NCBI GenBank assembly: GCA_050084515.1
Contig: CM114271.1
Coordinates: 45,880,001-45,944,000 of the forward strand
Direction: 5' to 3'
Source: Blasia pusilla
Lineage: Eukaryota > Marchantiophyta > Marchantiopsida > Blasiales
Length of the DNA stretch: 64,000 nucleotides
Positions 1 through 11,199 of the stretch are shown one piece after another. Under the pieces are notes generated by a model, which worked only from the letters and a program-made list of their open reading frames with translations, did no database searches and was not told where the DNA came from. The position numbers and the translations under genes are program-made. Position 1 is the first letter of the stretch, and every line of letters starts with the position of its first letter.

Positions 1-1187
1 AAATTTGATCAAGCTCATCATGTATGGCATCCCAAATAACATATTGTCCTTCATTCAAACACACTTCTCCTAATTATAGTCACTCACATAAGTCCTTGAT
101 ATCATAACATGACTCTTGTTCCTCTAAATATGAATATGCATGAAGGCTTTGGAAGTTAGTTTGGGACATATCTGGAAAAAAAAATTCTCTTTCTTTAATC
201 TTGTAAATAATAATGCACTTCCAATAATGCATTACTAATGATAGCATCATGAGCAATAAGATTAGAAATTCCTATTGTTTGCAAAAAAAAAGGTCAAAAA
301 TATTGAAATCAATGTTAAATTTTTGTCAATTGAAAAGAGCATAGTATAAGAAAGAATAAATAATGTAAAAAGTGGTGCAAATGAGCGCTCTTGACTTCGC
401 TCATATAAGAGATCTTCTAGGAGTGGAATCAAAAATTGATTCCATAACGTACCTAGTTGAGCAGATGTGTTGTAAGCTAAAATAATATCAAATAGACGAA
501 GAAGAGAAGAACCCATACAAATCGCACAAGTTTCTTCAAAGTAGGAGAACAATTCCCTATCATCCTCAAGAAGTATCATTTGGATAGTAGCCTCCTTAAA
601 TGTGGGATGTAATACTCCATTCATAATTCTCAAGAATTCAAATGTAGTAGCTCCTCAAACCTATAAGAGGAGTAATCTCAAACAATGAAATTCTCCTTCA
701 CTTATGAAAAATAGGAATAAATTAGTTCATCCCAATCTAGAATACTTCCATACTTTAGAATATGGCATCTAAAAGTAGAACCCAATTTATATAAAATTAA
801 CTAAATTAAGTGAAGAGTATTTACCTTGATGAGTCAGGTATAAGAGACTAATGGGATGGCTATAACCATTTTGTTTTTGGAACCTACGAATCCAAGTCTT
901 CTTACTTCAATGATAGTGTGAAGGAAAATCAATGTATGGATATTGTCGAGCATTGGAGTCAAATAGATTAGTTGATAACCATTGTGTTAGAGTCGTCTCT
1001 CTATTTTTTTTAGAACATTCTGAGGAGCATGGACATCATGGAAATAAATTATTTGTTGGTTTGGAAGATGGACAGCCAATTGCACAATACTTGGATGTTT
1101 TGCATGTAGATTGAACTTGAAAAGTTGCCAACATACCTCTGAAGAAGATATACATTTGGGAAAATAAGTAATAGTACTAAAATACAA
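1..1187 (-). pseudogene. Helitron linker and PIF1 helicase N-side remnant
   Basis: The stretch at 987-1,187 reads SSEVCWQLFKFNLHAKHPSI and VQLAVHLPNQQIIYFHDV, the family segment between the Rep and helicase domains. The stretch at 262-633 reads LRIMNGVLHPTFKEATIQM and then LLEDDRELF, the segment just before the helicase. A piece near 1-75 reads LNEGQYVIWDAIHDEL, similar to the start of the PIF1 motor domain. A donor-like CATCAAG/GTAAATAC on the minus strand near 829-836 recurs in the second copy near 6,716-6,723, so this family probably carries an intron there. The ATPase motifs lie beyond the window edge. Confidence 0.75.
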
Positions 1188-2140
1188 TAAGTAACTTGCA
1201 TTTTGGGGAAAATAGTAAAGTAAGAGAGAATAGAGTTATTAAGAGCATACCTCGGATCAAGATATGATATTGTCTCATTACTAATGCTTGTTGGTCTTGA
1301 TATATTCATATCTTTTGAAAACTTAAATGAATCTGCATCAGATCCCTTACATACATATTTATATAAGTATTTGATATTTGAAACAGTTCTTGTAATCTCT
1401 AGATTAATGTGAGAATTGAAGAGGGTGCACAACAAAGGATTATAGGGCACCATCCAACGATTATCCAATGAATGTTCGTGCTTCATTACTACCCTCTCAT
1501 TCTCCCTCCTACAAAAATGCAATAATGAATGAGGAATAGGTCATTTCATATGGTCCTACTTGAAGTAAACGTAAGTCATAGATAGAATGAATAGTATCTA
1601 CGATAGATTGAATAATTGTCTTCCATCTCTATAGTGCTCGTTGCAAAAGCTTTCGGATACACTTTTGTACAATTTTTAGTGTTCTTCTTATCCACACATG
1701 CTGCACCTGAATTTTACGGTCCACATGGACTGTGAATCATGCAATTAACAACTGTAAATGAAGTCTTGAATGGCTAGTTTGATTCAAAATTTCCGCGGAA
1801 ATTATATGGTCATAATTAGAAGAGATATGTGGCTTGTCTTCACGACCTAGCTAAAATAATAAGAACATGCACATGCGGTAGACCCCTCTTTTGGATTTTC
1901 ATCAGTTGAAAGCATCCTATAACTTGACCCAATATGTGCTTGTTGAAGATAAGTCGCAATAACTCCTTCCTCTTAAATACTCACATAACCAAATCTAGTC
2001 GGTCTCCATCACATTGAACGAAAAATAAATTAAATGCTAATGTAATATCCTCCCATTGAGGATTGCATGTCATTACCAAAAAGTAATCATGCTTCCACAA
2101 GTGTCTCACAATTGCCACTACATCTTGATACAACTAATGC
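1049..2140 (-). pseudogene. Helitron Rep (HUH nuclease) domain remnant
   Basis: Reading the minus strand downward, YQDVVAIVRHLWKHD and MTCNPQWEDI (about 2,050-2,140) precede QKRGLPHVHVLIIL. Its His-x-His pair, coded at 1,867-1,875, is the metal-binding HUH motif of rolling-circle Rep proteins. Next come DNRWMVPYNPLL and KYLYKYVCKG (about 1,344-1,373), which keeps both tyrosines of the Y2 catalytic motif. These would cut and join single-stranded DNA ends during Helitron movement. Several in-frame stops lie between 1,523 and 2,140. The catalytic residues survive while the frame does not, so I call it an inactive remnant. Confidence 0.85.
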
Positions 2141-2756
2141 ATATAATGTGGACCTTTGGTAAACCAAAAGAATCATTCAATACAGCTCCCAAACCTTGTG
2201 CTATAGTGGCATAGCTGTCAAACGTATATTCTTAGTGAATCGATCAAATCAAACGAGTCGATTATCATCTTCCCCTCCAATCAACATTTTAAGTCGAAAA
2301 CATGCAAATTGCAAAGTTGTGCTACTATTTGTCCTTGTCTCTTAAATAATATCACCATCAACTCCTTCCTTGTCCATGTCTTTATTCGAGAATTCAGAAT
2401 TTTCCTCCTTGCCATGATTAATACCTCATGGATGTTATGATGCTCTATAGCATTGGATTCTCTTGAAGAGGATTCCAAAATACCGACTTGCTTCACCATA
2501 CACAAATAGGAGTACATAGTTTAATGGATTGTATGCATCATTTATATGGGATAAACGCCTTACTCCTCCTTGTATATCTATATCACGATGGTCGATGTGT
2601 TCACTCCATCGCGTGGTAAAATAGCAGCTACCTTAGAAGCAATTGGCAAGTTTAATGCTTTGCATCTAGACCTCTCTTAATTGCCTTTAGGATGATTCAC
2701 ATATCAAGGTCACTCGTGTCATATGCCATCTCAGGGAAAATATTCACACATTGATT

Positions 2757-3400
2757 TCATTTGTATAGCATATCTTGTAGGCCTTTCAAAATCTCTGAAT
2801 TAAGATCAAAAGACATAGACATAATTCTTTCATGATTCTCCAATTCATTTGAAGTGTCATGCATGTACAATTGAGCAAATTGGGGATGCCCCCCAATATC
2901 AAGATATAAGGGACCAATAGAATGATAGATCCCACCTTGAACCCTAAAGTGTCCAATATCACCAACTTCCTCATTTACATGCATTCCAATGAATGCTAAT
3001 TGAAATGTGGAATTATAAGCTCTCTCATATCCTCATAGGCAAGAAAATGAAGAATTCTAGGACCAATATCTAAATTCAACTATTTCAAGTGTGCATGAGT
3101 TGAATTCAAGAGGGAAAATATATTTTCCCATGGTCACAACATGTACCATATATTGAATCACAAAACTTTGTACCCCTCACCATTTTACATTTCCAATGCA
3201 AAGCACGGCATAAGGGGCATATTTCCAACATACTTCCAAGCGTATGACGACCATTGGTATGATTAAAACTCCTTTGTAAATTTCTTGGAAGTTTGGCCAT
3301 CTTGAAAGATTGAGTAATGTATTTACTCTTACAACTCCAGGAAGATTAGGAAAAGAACAAATAGTATAAGTATTTGGTATAGTGCCACATTGTGTCATTA
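2757..3400 (-). pseudogene. Helitron RepHel N-terminal domain remnant
   Basis: The piece at 3,106-3,300 reads CPLCRALHWK, then IYGTCCDHGKIYFPS. This is the C-x2-C..H..CC pattern that opens plant Helitron proteins. The piece at 2,757-2,984 reads FRVQGGIYHSIGPLYLDIGG, then PQFAQLYMHDTSNE, which is the next conserved block of that family. The two lie in different frames and are separated by stops, so the coding sequence is broken. It belongs to Helitron copy A. Confidence 0.8.
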
Positions 3401-4232
3401 ATGGAACTTCATGAACTATATAGGGAAAGTGATCTACTCTTGAGGTTACTTCATCCCCAAGATTACAAAGAATTCAAGCATTATCAACGACTTCGTGGAG
3501 AGGAACCAATACTTCACCTTAAATAGGGGTGGTGGTAGGTAACTCATTTCTTGATTTTACATAATTAGTTGGCCTAAGGGTAGACACACACAAGAGCACA
3601 CTCAAAAACTTCAAGGATTGAAATGTTGGATAACTCAACTTTTGGAGATACATCAGTTGCAAGTTGAATTACTTGAAGTGAAGAATCAACATGAATTCAT
3701 TCATCTTCTCTTACTCCAAGATGAACTCCATGATTTACCTATAGCATAACACCATTATTCAAGGGTCTGAAATAAGATCGAATAATTTAGAATAATTTTC
3801 CCATAGCAAAACTTATCAAAATTGAAGGTCATAAGCAATCAAAGGTATACGTAAAGAGAGCAATTGAAAGGCGTTAGAATTCAAACTCATGCATTGACTT
3901 CCATTATTTGGCATTTCAAGATTAGGATTAGTTGGAATGGTCTCAACTACCAAAGTAAGTATAGGTTGAAATTGAAGGGCTTTCCTTTTTCTTGAGCTTG
4001 TACGCTCCATGGTAGATCCTCTTTTTTTTTCTTTGAAATGCACTATTTTATGAGCTCGAATGGCCCATTTTCATTTTCGAGCTTCACCCTGCAAAACTTT
4101 TCTAAAGTCACGTATATCATGAGGATTGGATGGAATCAAAATTCTGCAACACCTTGGGAATAATGAAAACGAAGGAAACAATATGATGTACAAAGTATGA
4201 CTTGTGAAAACATTGATCTATTTAATTTTCAG

Positions 4233-4712
4233 CTATAGAATGGACTTACATTGAGATGGTTCAATAAACCGAACATGTTTGATGTTCGTTTGGTGTGCTA
4301 ATATTTTCGTAAGACGGACACGGCTTCTTTTCTGTGCCTCTGCACGCAACCATTTATGGAAATCACGCAGATCCATATGCTTGGTTGGAAGAGGAAATTT
4401 GCGAAAAAATTGTGGGTAAGTGTATGATTCAAGATAATATCCTACCAGACCTCCAAATGTAAACATTATCATAAAAGAAACCCAAATCCCAAAGACACAA
4501 TATGTAAGAATTGTGCTTACGTTAGTGAGGTGTGCTTCAATATGCCAATTTGTGCCCGTGCACTTTGAGGCACAATCTCTCTGTTTGTGATAAGAGCAAG
4601 CAGGTATCTCTCCATATCTACCCATACGCGATCGAGGCTTGCCATCTACAAGAGACATGATGAAGAGAAGAGTAAGTAGAAGAGAACTTCTTAAAGAGTA
4701 ATTACAACCCAA
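4233..4712 (-). CDS. Unrecognised small ORF with signal-peptide-like start and one membrane segment
   Basis: A 159-residue uninterrupted frame that I do not recognise. Residues 5-24 are a hydrophobic run (SLRSSLLLTLLFIMSLVDG) like a signal peptide. A short cysteine-bearing stretch follows (PACSYHKQRDCASKC). A second hydrophobic run near residues 68-93 (ILTYCVFGIWVSFMIMFTFG) looks like a transmembrane helix. The C-terminal third is basic. An alternative reading is a first exon ending at HLTN, where AAC/GTAAGC on the minus strand is a good donor. That would give a short secreted peptide and make the membrane segment an intron artefact. It lies just upstream of Helitron copy A on the same strand, so it could be a captured host fragment. 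It may also be chance. Confidence 0.3.
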   Translation of the reverse strand: MGCNYSLRSSLLLTLLFIMSLVDGKPRSRMGRYGEIPACSYHKQRDCASKCTGTNWHIEAHLTNVSTILTYCVFGIWVSFMIMFTFGGLVGYYLESYTYPQFFRKFPLPTKHMDLRDFHKWLRAEAQKRSRVRLTKILAHQTNIKHVRFIEPSQCKSIL

Positions 4713-5639
4713 AAATTTGGTGCGAAAAAAAGGTTCGGAATTTCTAAAATTAACTTTTGGTGCAAAAGAAAAGACGAGTTGATTAATTTTTACAATTAAA
4801 AAAAGGAAGATGTGTGGTGTTATTCATGGTTAATGTTTTTAAAAGAGGAAAATGTATGGTGTACTTCAAATATTTTTAAGGGATAATATTATAATAAAAT
4901 ATTAAGAAAAGTAGAAGTGTGCAATTAAAAAAAAAAGATTTAACCAAGCCTAATCCTAGTAATCCTAACCTAATCGGGTCCTTACATTAATCTCGTGCCT
5001 ATCGGGCCTAGTAGCCTCCCTAGGGGGTCGGCGCCTCCATCGCCTTGAACCCCTTTCACTCCCTTGGAACTACTCTGATTGCCTCATGAGGCAACGACTT
5101 CGCCTCATTCCCAACTACCCATTGTCACCCTACCGCCGTAGACTCTCTAACAATCATTTCTTTTTTCTTGCTCCTCTCATGCGCTCTATTATCTCTATGA
5201 TCTTGCTCTTTGCTCTGTCGGCTGATCATGTACGCTCCCCAATGCTCCTCCTCTTCCCCGCGCTCATGCTCCTTCGTGAATTTTCTTCCATGGAAATCAT
5301 GGCTCTTCTCTTGCATAAGTACACACTTGTGAGCTTATGGCAATCCTAGGAGTGCGCACGTGATGTTACATCACAGATCTAGAGCTCTACTATGATGTTA
5401 CCCCTTCCCCTACCTCCGCACACAATCTCCTAGAGAGCACTATATTTGTCCCATAATTAGGGTGGGGAACTCTTCAAATTAGCTATGGGAAAAATCCGTG
5501 TAGTAGTATGTTTCTTTGCAAGTCTCAAAGGTTCTAGAAACTTTGTGTTCTAATGTTTTTTGGATTGCAAAATAGGGGTAGATCGGCATTTTCCCTCACC
5601 CTTTCTTCTCCTACTAGTCATTTTGCTTATAGACAGAGA
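4713..5639. other. Intergenic stretch, nothing recognised
   Basis: AT-rich up to about 4,960, then a moderately GC-richer 500 bases with short open frames on both strands. None shows a recognisable domain. It separates the two Helitron remnants and may be cargo or an older insertion. Confidence 0.4.
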
Positions 5640-6740
5640 TATGATAATTGCATTTATATATCATCAACATCTCTATTTTTCTGTGTTAAAATAGCCACAT
5701 CTCTTAAGAAGTCAATGTCATGGAATTGGATACGGGAATTTCCATAGATAAGATCAATAAGATCAAAAATCCAATAACTATTAGTAACCATCTTAGATGG
5801 TAATTGTAAAGTCTTCTCCCAAACGAGGTACAAGACCCTCTCCCACCTCCAGTAATCAATCAACAAAAACTTCTTGTTGAGCACACATATGATTTTCCAA
5901 CCTTTGAATATGCATATTTGTTCATATCTTCATCATCTTTACATAAGGCCATAGAAATGACCTCTTTATAGTGGCTTGGATGATTTTTGGACACTCCCCA
6001 TGACAAAAAAACTAGCAAGACTTGATAAAAGTTATGAGTGTGAGTGAATGTTTTGGAAGTTAGCTCGCGGCATATTTGGAAAATCATAGAGTCTCTTTCC
6101 TTAATTAATCTTGCAAATAGTAATGCACAATATTAATGATAAAATCATTAACGGGAAGATTAGAAATTATTTTTTTCTGCAACAAAAGAGTATCACAAAT
6201 GTAAAAATGAGAAGTCGATTTCTTTTTTATGAAGAGAACTTTGTATCAAGAAAGAAGAAATCATGAAAGAAGTAGTACAAGTAAAGGCTTACGTAATGTT
6301 GCTCATATAAGAGATCTCCTATGAGTGGAACAAAAATTGACTCCATAATATAGCTGGTTGAGCAAGTGTGTTATAAGCTAAAATAATAGCAAATGGATGG
6401 AGAATTGAAGAATCCATATGGATTGTAGAAGCTTCTTCAAAGCAAGAGAACACTTCCTTGTCATATTCTAGAAGTCCCAATTGGATAGTAGCCTCTTTGA
6501 ATACGGGACATAATACTCCATCAACGATTCTCAAGCATTCGTATGTAATTACTCCTCGAACATGATGGAGGAGTAATCTCAACCAATATTTTTTTCCTTC
6601 ACATATAAGGAGACAAAGAAATTAGCTCATCCCATTCTACAATAGTTATTTTCTTTCGAACGCATCATGAATAATTTGAGATGTAAAAATGACAAAAAGA
6701 ACTTGTGAGTATTTACCTAGATGAGTAAGTGTTGGATTCT
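5640..6740 (-). mobile_element. Helitron remnant (copy B), internally deleted
   Basis: This is a second, diverged copy of the 110-840 segment of copy A in the same orientation. The minus strand reads LLLHHVRGVITYECLR and DGVLCPVFKEATIQLGLLE (6,319-6,582), the family segment upstream of the helicase. Further down, at 5,654-5,884, it reads LPSKMVTNSYWIFDLIDLIY and then DVAILTQKNRDVDDI, the Helitron helicase segment around the late PIF1 motifs. The Walker A and B part between them is missing, so the motor core has been deleted or replaced by unrelated sequence. The donor-like site CTAG/GTAAATAC near 6,716-6,723 matches the one in copy A. Confidence 0.8.
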
Positions 6741-6829
6741 CAACATCCACTTCTCTGAGCACCATTAATTTAATCGGCCCTCTTGTATGAGGAGAAGCCT
6801 AGATCGATGGTTGCGACTTAGACGTCGAA

Positions 6830-7260
6830 GCAAGGTTACACGCGGACAAAGTCCATGTCCGCGGACTTGTCTATGTCAACGGATATATGTCCATCCCGAC
6901 GACAGACATCTGCATGCGAGCTCGGATGCGGGCTCCATGAGCCCGAGTTGCCCGCGGCCAGCACCCGAGCCCGTGCACACCAAGCAATCCGCCCTTTCTC
7001 GGCCAATCCGCATCATGCCCGGCCCCCGTTTTTCTGTCAGACCCGCATCGTAGACAAATTGGGCCGCGTCGTGCTCTCTGATTCGTCGCTTCAGGCCTAG
7101 CCCGCATGCGGGCTGTAGGACCCGCATACATCCCGCGCGTAGGCTTTTTGGCCTGCAACGGAGCCCGCATGCAGGCCCATGAGCCCCCCCCTCCCCCCCC
7201 CGTTGCCCGTTGTGGCCCGTTGTGGCCCGCTCGAGGGCCCGCCGTTCCTACGAACCCCAC
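6830..7260. repeat. GC-rich array of short palindrome-rich units (array 1)
   Basis: Abrupt GC-rich block made of degenerate words such as GCCCGCATGCGGGCT, GAGCCCG and CCCGCATGCAGGC, ending beside a run of C (7,188-7,200). The same words make up 17,650-18,200. The open frames here on both strands (Arg/Pro/Ala-rich) are by-products of base composition. The block abuts the left arm of the inverted retroelement. Confidence 0.6.
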
Positions 7261-7304
7261 GGAGATACGTAGCGGTCTGGGAGTGGTTGGGGCTATGTCC
7301 CCTC

Positions 7305-10300
7305 TTTTAGGATAGATCCGTGAGATATAGTAGAGCGCCTTGGTTAGTAGTGGAGGACAAGCTCAGTAGGTCAAGGATGACCTGTTGAGGCCCTGGGGAA
7401 ACCTGAGAGAGCACGTTTCCCCTTCGTTTCGGCTCATTTGGAGCCATATTGAGGAACTTACTATTTTAGGCGAGTACCATTTTGAGTATATGATCGACTT
7501 TATATTTTTGGTAAGTAGCCCTTGACCTCTTACATCAGGTCAAGAGCCAAGGAGGTGACTTGGGAGAATAGGTTACCATGGAGAGAGCTTGGGAGAGGGG
7601 AGGGGTATACCTCACGGAGAGAGAGCTTGAGAGCTCATTCTCTCTTTGTTGAACCTCTTGGCATGAGGCGGCGGAGCTATGGTCCCTTGCCTTGTGAGTG
7701 TAACCCAAGTCTCTCATTAGGAGAGTGGGTTTGGTTTGACATGAGAGAGAGTGCACACCTTTGAGAGCTATGGTGTGAGATGGTGTAGAGAGATTGGATC
7801 TTACTTTACATTGAGAGAATGAGAGAGTGAGAGAGCTTCATGGGGGAGCTCGCTAGTCACTTGCTGTTTTTGCAGGTTAGGGACCGTGTTCCCTATTCGG
7901 CGGCTCATGGGAGTGCTCACCGGAGCAAGGGCTGCTTTGATTGTTCTTTGTATTTTCTGATTATTCGTGTGGAAGAGTGGCGTGCGGAAGCGCTGCCCAA
8001 TTTCTGATAGGGATTGATTATGGGGGCGGGTTGCCCCATGCTGGTGGTCTCAAGAGCACCATGAAACTTGCTGATTTGTATTTTTACAGGTTTTACATTT
8101 TTGTTGGAAGAAATCAGCGCGGAAGCGCTGCCAAATTTTGTGTAGGAGAAATAGACATTGGGCTTTACGACAGTCCCCGTCAGTTTTTACTGAATTTTTG
8201 ATTCTAAATAATTTTTGATATTATTGTAGATCGTGAAGCTGTGCAGGCTGCGCAACAAACAATGTGCAATTTGGAGTTGTAAGATAAAAGTTATGGTCAA
8301 TCTTGAAAAACTACCATTGCTAGGCAATTTTTAGGGTTCAATTGTTCAAACCCTAAACCAACCGCCACGCCGGCGGCGACCATCGTTGTCATAGTCACCG
8401 TCAACGGTAAATAGTCATCTTTGACGGTCAACCATCATCGTCAACAGTCCAATATCCACCATCCACTGTCGGCCGTTGCCGTCGCCCAACGCTGCTCAGA
8501 GCCAAATTCGGCCATTGTCTACCCTTTGGTTGCCATTGCCGCCATTACAGAGTGGAGGGTCTTCCATGACCACAGTTGATTCTCTGACTTGCGCCACCAC
8601 CACGTACTTTGGTTTGTTTGCCATTGTCATCGCAGTTTCATCATCAACCAATGATGGCAGGTGACCTTGGGTTATGGTGTTTGAGTTTTCATTTCATGCT
8701 TCTATGTTGTGATTGGTAGCCGCTTGACGAAGATCAAGTACCGTACCGTGATGCCCGTATCCGCAACGTGCCGTCGATTGTTGCACCGTGCCGCTTGTGG
8801 CCGTACCGCACCGTCTTGACTGTAGAGCCGCTCCTTCACTAAGGAGCAGAGCGTGTGAATTGCTGATTGAGGAGGATATGCCGCCAAGTGCATCACCCCA
8901 TTCCCGAGTGCCGTGTCGTTTGTAGCCGTTCCGTGCCGCCAGTGCTGCACCGGACCGTTGGACCTGCACCACACATCAAGGAGGTTTGAGTAACGTCAAT
9001 ATAGGAGGAGTACGATTTGCTGATTGGAGGAGTTGTCTTCACGACCGAGTTGGGGTCAAAATTTGCAATTTCCGAGGAGCGACATTGACATTATTGGGCA
9101 GGTTACCCATGGTGGTCTCTAACCCTGCACATGTGAGGGATTTTCGGATATTGGGAAGTTATTTGGGATATTGGGTTTCGTGCTAATGCTAGAAGCATCG
9201 ATGATGTATGGGTTTAGGGGACATAGACCTGTATGGGATGCCCAGAATTGAGGATGGTTTGTCAATGAGACGATAGATCGGTTAATTTGCCGCACCACGT
9301 TGCTTGTTGCCGCACAACACACATCTCAGTGAGAGAGAGTGTAGATTGAGTGCCGCATGTTTAGATTGAGTGATTGAGGGATTATTCATGAGATTGAGAG
9401 TGATCGTGTGAGAGGGGTACGAGGGAAATCACGGCATCCTTTTGGGACTTTGAGAGGCAAGGTGGTGAACCCGAGAGTAGCTCTAGAGATTTTATGCAGA
9501 GTGGCGCGAGGTTCTGAGGGTCTCCACGTGAGGGACCACCTCGACCTCCTTCTATGTCATTGTCAGACAAGGGGGAGGATGTAGAGGAGTTTGTGAGCAC
9601 ATCATCACATATTGTGAGTGGTCCTACCAGTTGGGTGTACGAGATGGACGACCGGGGTAGAGGACCGCGTAGGTTTTCAGGTGCAGTAGGTACGATTGAG
9701 TTGCATGATTTCATAGCAGAGTTTAGAAGCTAGGTTCTATAGAGAGTTCAACCCGTTTATACCATGGCACGGTATGTTCCAGCATTTAGAGGGGGCGCCC
9801 ATGGACGATTACCATGAGTTCTCTTAGAGATATGCACGTGAGATCAAGGCGTGGAGCCTCTACTATGACCCACATTAAGTGTCATGGACGGAGCCATTCC
9901 CAGATGAGGAGGAGAGAGAGGAGAGGCTACTTCCTCTTCCACTAGTGATGTTTTAGGAGGGGTCACTCGCATGGGAGCAGTTACACCGTATATTCGGGTT
10001 CGTCCCAGGTTCAACCTTGTGGTTGAGTTCTTTGATGAATTGAGGGCAAGCTACCAGGGGGTACGGACGGAGAAGTTGCGGAGCATCCACAACTTCCAGA
10101 GGCGCCCGGGTGAGAGGTTGCGTGATGCTTACACTCGCTTGCGCCGGTTGATCAACGTCACTCAGGGGGTGACATAGGCTCAGACTATCCAGTCATGGTA
10201 CGCGATGTTGGACCAGACCCTGCGGACACGGGTGTGGGAGGGGTGCTTCTTATAAACACCTCCCCTACATTGAGAGATTTTTTTGGACCGCCAAGAAGAT

Positions 10301-10400
10301 TGAGCGCAATATGGCGGAGGAGAGCATAGCCACCATGGGTTCTGGGCGAGAGCAGTCCTGATTTTCTGCACCACACGTGCACCAATCGCGGGTCTAGCGG
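7305..10400 (+). mobile_element. Ty3/Gypsy-like retroelement fragment, left arm of inverted pair
   Basis: From TTTTAGGATAGATC at 7,305 onward this sequence matches, in reverse complement and in the same order, the sequence ending at 14,476. The matching tracts include a terminal-repeat-like region (7,305 to about 7,760), the leader with CAAACCCTAAACC near 8,340, the GCCGTACCGTGCCG-rich tract near 8,740-8,960, and a gag-like region (9,600-10,370). Similarity fades after the coding tract reading TMGSGRE near 10,350-10,385. No protease, reverse transcriptase or 3' terminal repeat follows, so the element is truncated. A primer-binding site was not identified with confidence. Confidence 0.75.
9600..10370 (+). 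pseudogene. Retrotransposon gag-like pseudogene (left copy)
   Basis: Plus-strand pieces read SWVYEMDDRGRGPRRF, GTIELHDFIAEF, MFQHLEGAPMDDYHEFS, then VVEFFDELRASYQGVRTEK and RLRDAYTRLRRLI, ending near NMAEESIATMGSGRE. These align with the right copy and resemble the retrotransposon gag domain of plant Gypsy elements. Frameshifts and stops break it. The intact-looking part is 9,971-10,177 (68 residues). Gag would form the virus-like particle; nothing suggests this copy is functional. Confidence 0.65.
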
Positions 10401-10503
10401 GCATCTCCGCCATCCTAGCAACCGCAACCTGCCATGAATCTGACGTGGATGGCCCGAGCATCCGCTCCAAGGGCAGGTCCATCACCTCCTCTAAAATCAC
10501 CTC

Positions 10504-10710
10504 TTAACGTGATGTAAGAACTCCAACTCTGCGCTTACATAGTGAAGCGGCCAGCCGAAAAGCCTCGGCGGGCATACCCCCCAACGTCATAACATCGAAA
10601 GCAGAAAATAAAGGAGTGTCGTACACAACGGTGGACGCCCCCAACAACGTGCTCGATATATGCCCCTCCTGAGCATCAACAATAGGAGTCATCGCACTCG
10701 CTTCTCCCAT
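10504..10710 (-). pseudogene. Possible degraded retrotransposon protease segment
   Basis: The 68-residue minus-strand frame reads SAMTPIVDAQEGHISSTLLG, then a YDTPLFSAFD segment. Its layout resembles the start of Gypsy proteases (an 'AMTP..A' lead, then a hydrophobic strand before the D-S/T-G site). Here FD is followed by VMTLGG instead of the catalytic triplet, so it would be inactive. It sits downstream of the zinc knuckles in the right copy, where a protease is expected. The assignment rests on position and weak similarity. Confidence 0.35.
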
Positions 10711-11199
10711 CGCTCTCCGTGCCTACACACCAACAACATCATCAACTCTCCAGGAACTTTGATGAGGACCCATCAATGGGGTCCTCATCGCTTTGGACAA
10801 CGTGAAAGAATGAGGAAGCCTAGTCTATTTTTGGCTTCCCCTCACTGTGGATCCAACTCTACGACTGCTCCACGCGTCACAAGTACGGCGGCCTCCATCT
10901 AGGCAACCATGCACATCCAACCAAGATCCTCCATATCTCTGGCTACTCCATATGATGTGGATGCCACGGATCCGGCATCGGATAACCTCAATGCCATAGC
11001 GGAAATCTGCTCATGTAGTTGATGTATCTAAGCAGCCATCCCAACCTCACATCTGGCATCTCCCTTGGCGCATCTAGGTGGTGGTACTCTACCTCCTCCA
11101 CGGGCAGCTCCAGCTCCTCGTCCCCCAACGGGACCACCTGGTGCACAATCTCTAGCCCACTTGGACCGGCTATGTGCCCTCTCTGGCCCTCGCTCCGGA

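Larger units (their letters stand above)
1..4050 (-). mobile_element. Decayed autonomous Helitron (copy A), truncated by window edge
   Basis: Minus-strand translation gives, in order from about 4,050 down to 1, the landmarks of a plant Helitron RepHel protein. These are an N-terminal cysteine motif (CPLCRALHWK), the FRVQGGIYHSIGPL..PQFAQLYMHDT block, the Rep domain with its HUH and two-tyrosine motifs, the SSEVCWQLFKF linker, and PIF1-helicase-side sequence (LRIMNGVLHPTFKEA, then LNEGQYVIWDAI at the left edge). The frame is broken by many stops, so no intact protein can be made. Some breaks sit at GT donor-like sites and may be introns. The helicase core should continue beyond position 1. Family assignment is by recognised motif order; the ends (5' TC, 3' hairpin plus CTRR) were not located. 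Confidence 0.85.

Noticed and set aside
6787-7315. Overlapping Arg/Pro/Ala-rich frames on both strands
   Set aside because: Produced by the GC-rich repeat array; no domain, and both strands are open equally.
8064-8086. TGGTGGTCTCAAGAGCACC as a possible primer-binding site of the left retroelement
   Set aside because: Too different from known plant primer sites, and the terminal repeat boundary is not defined.
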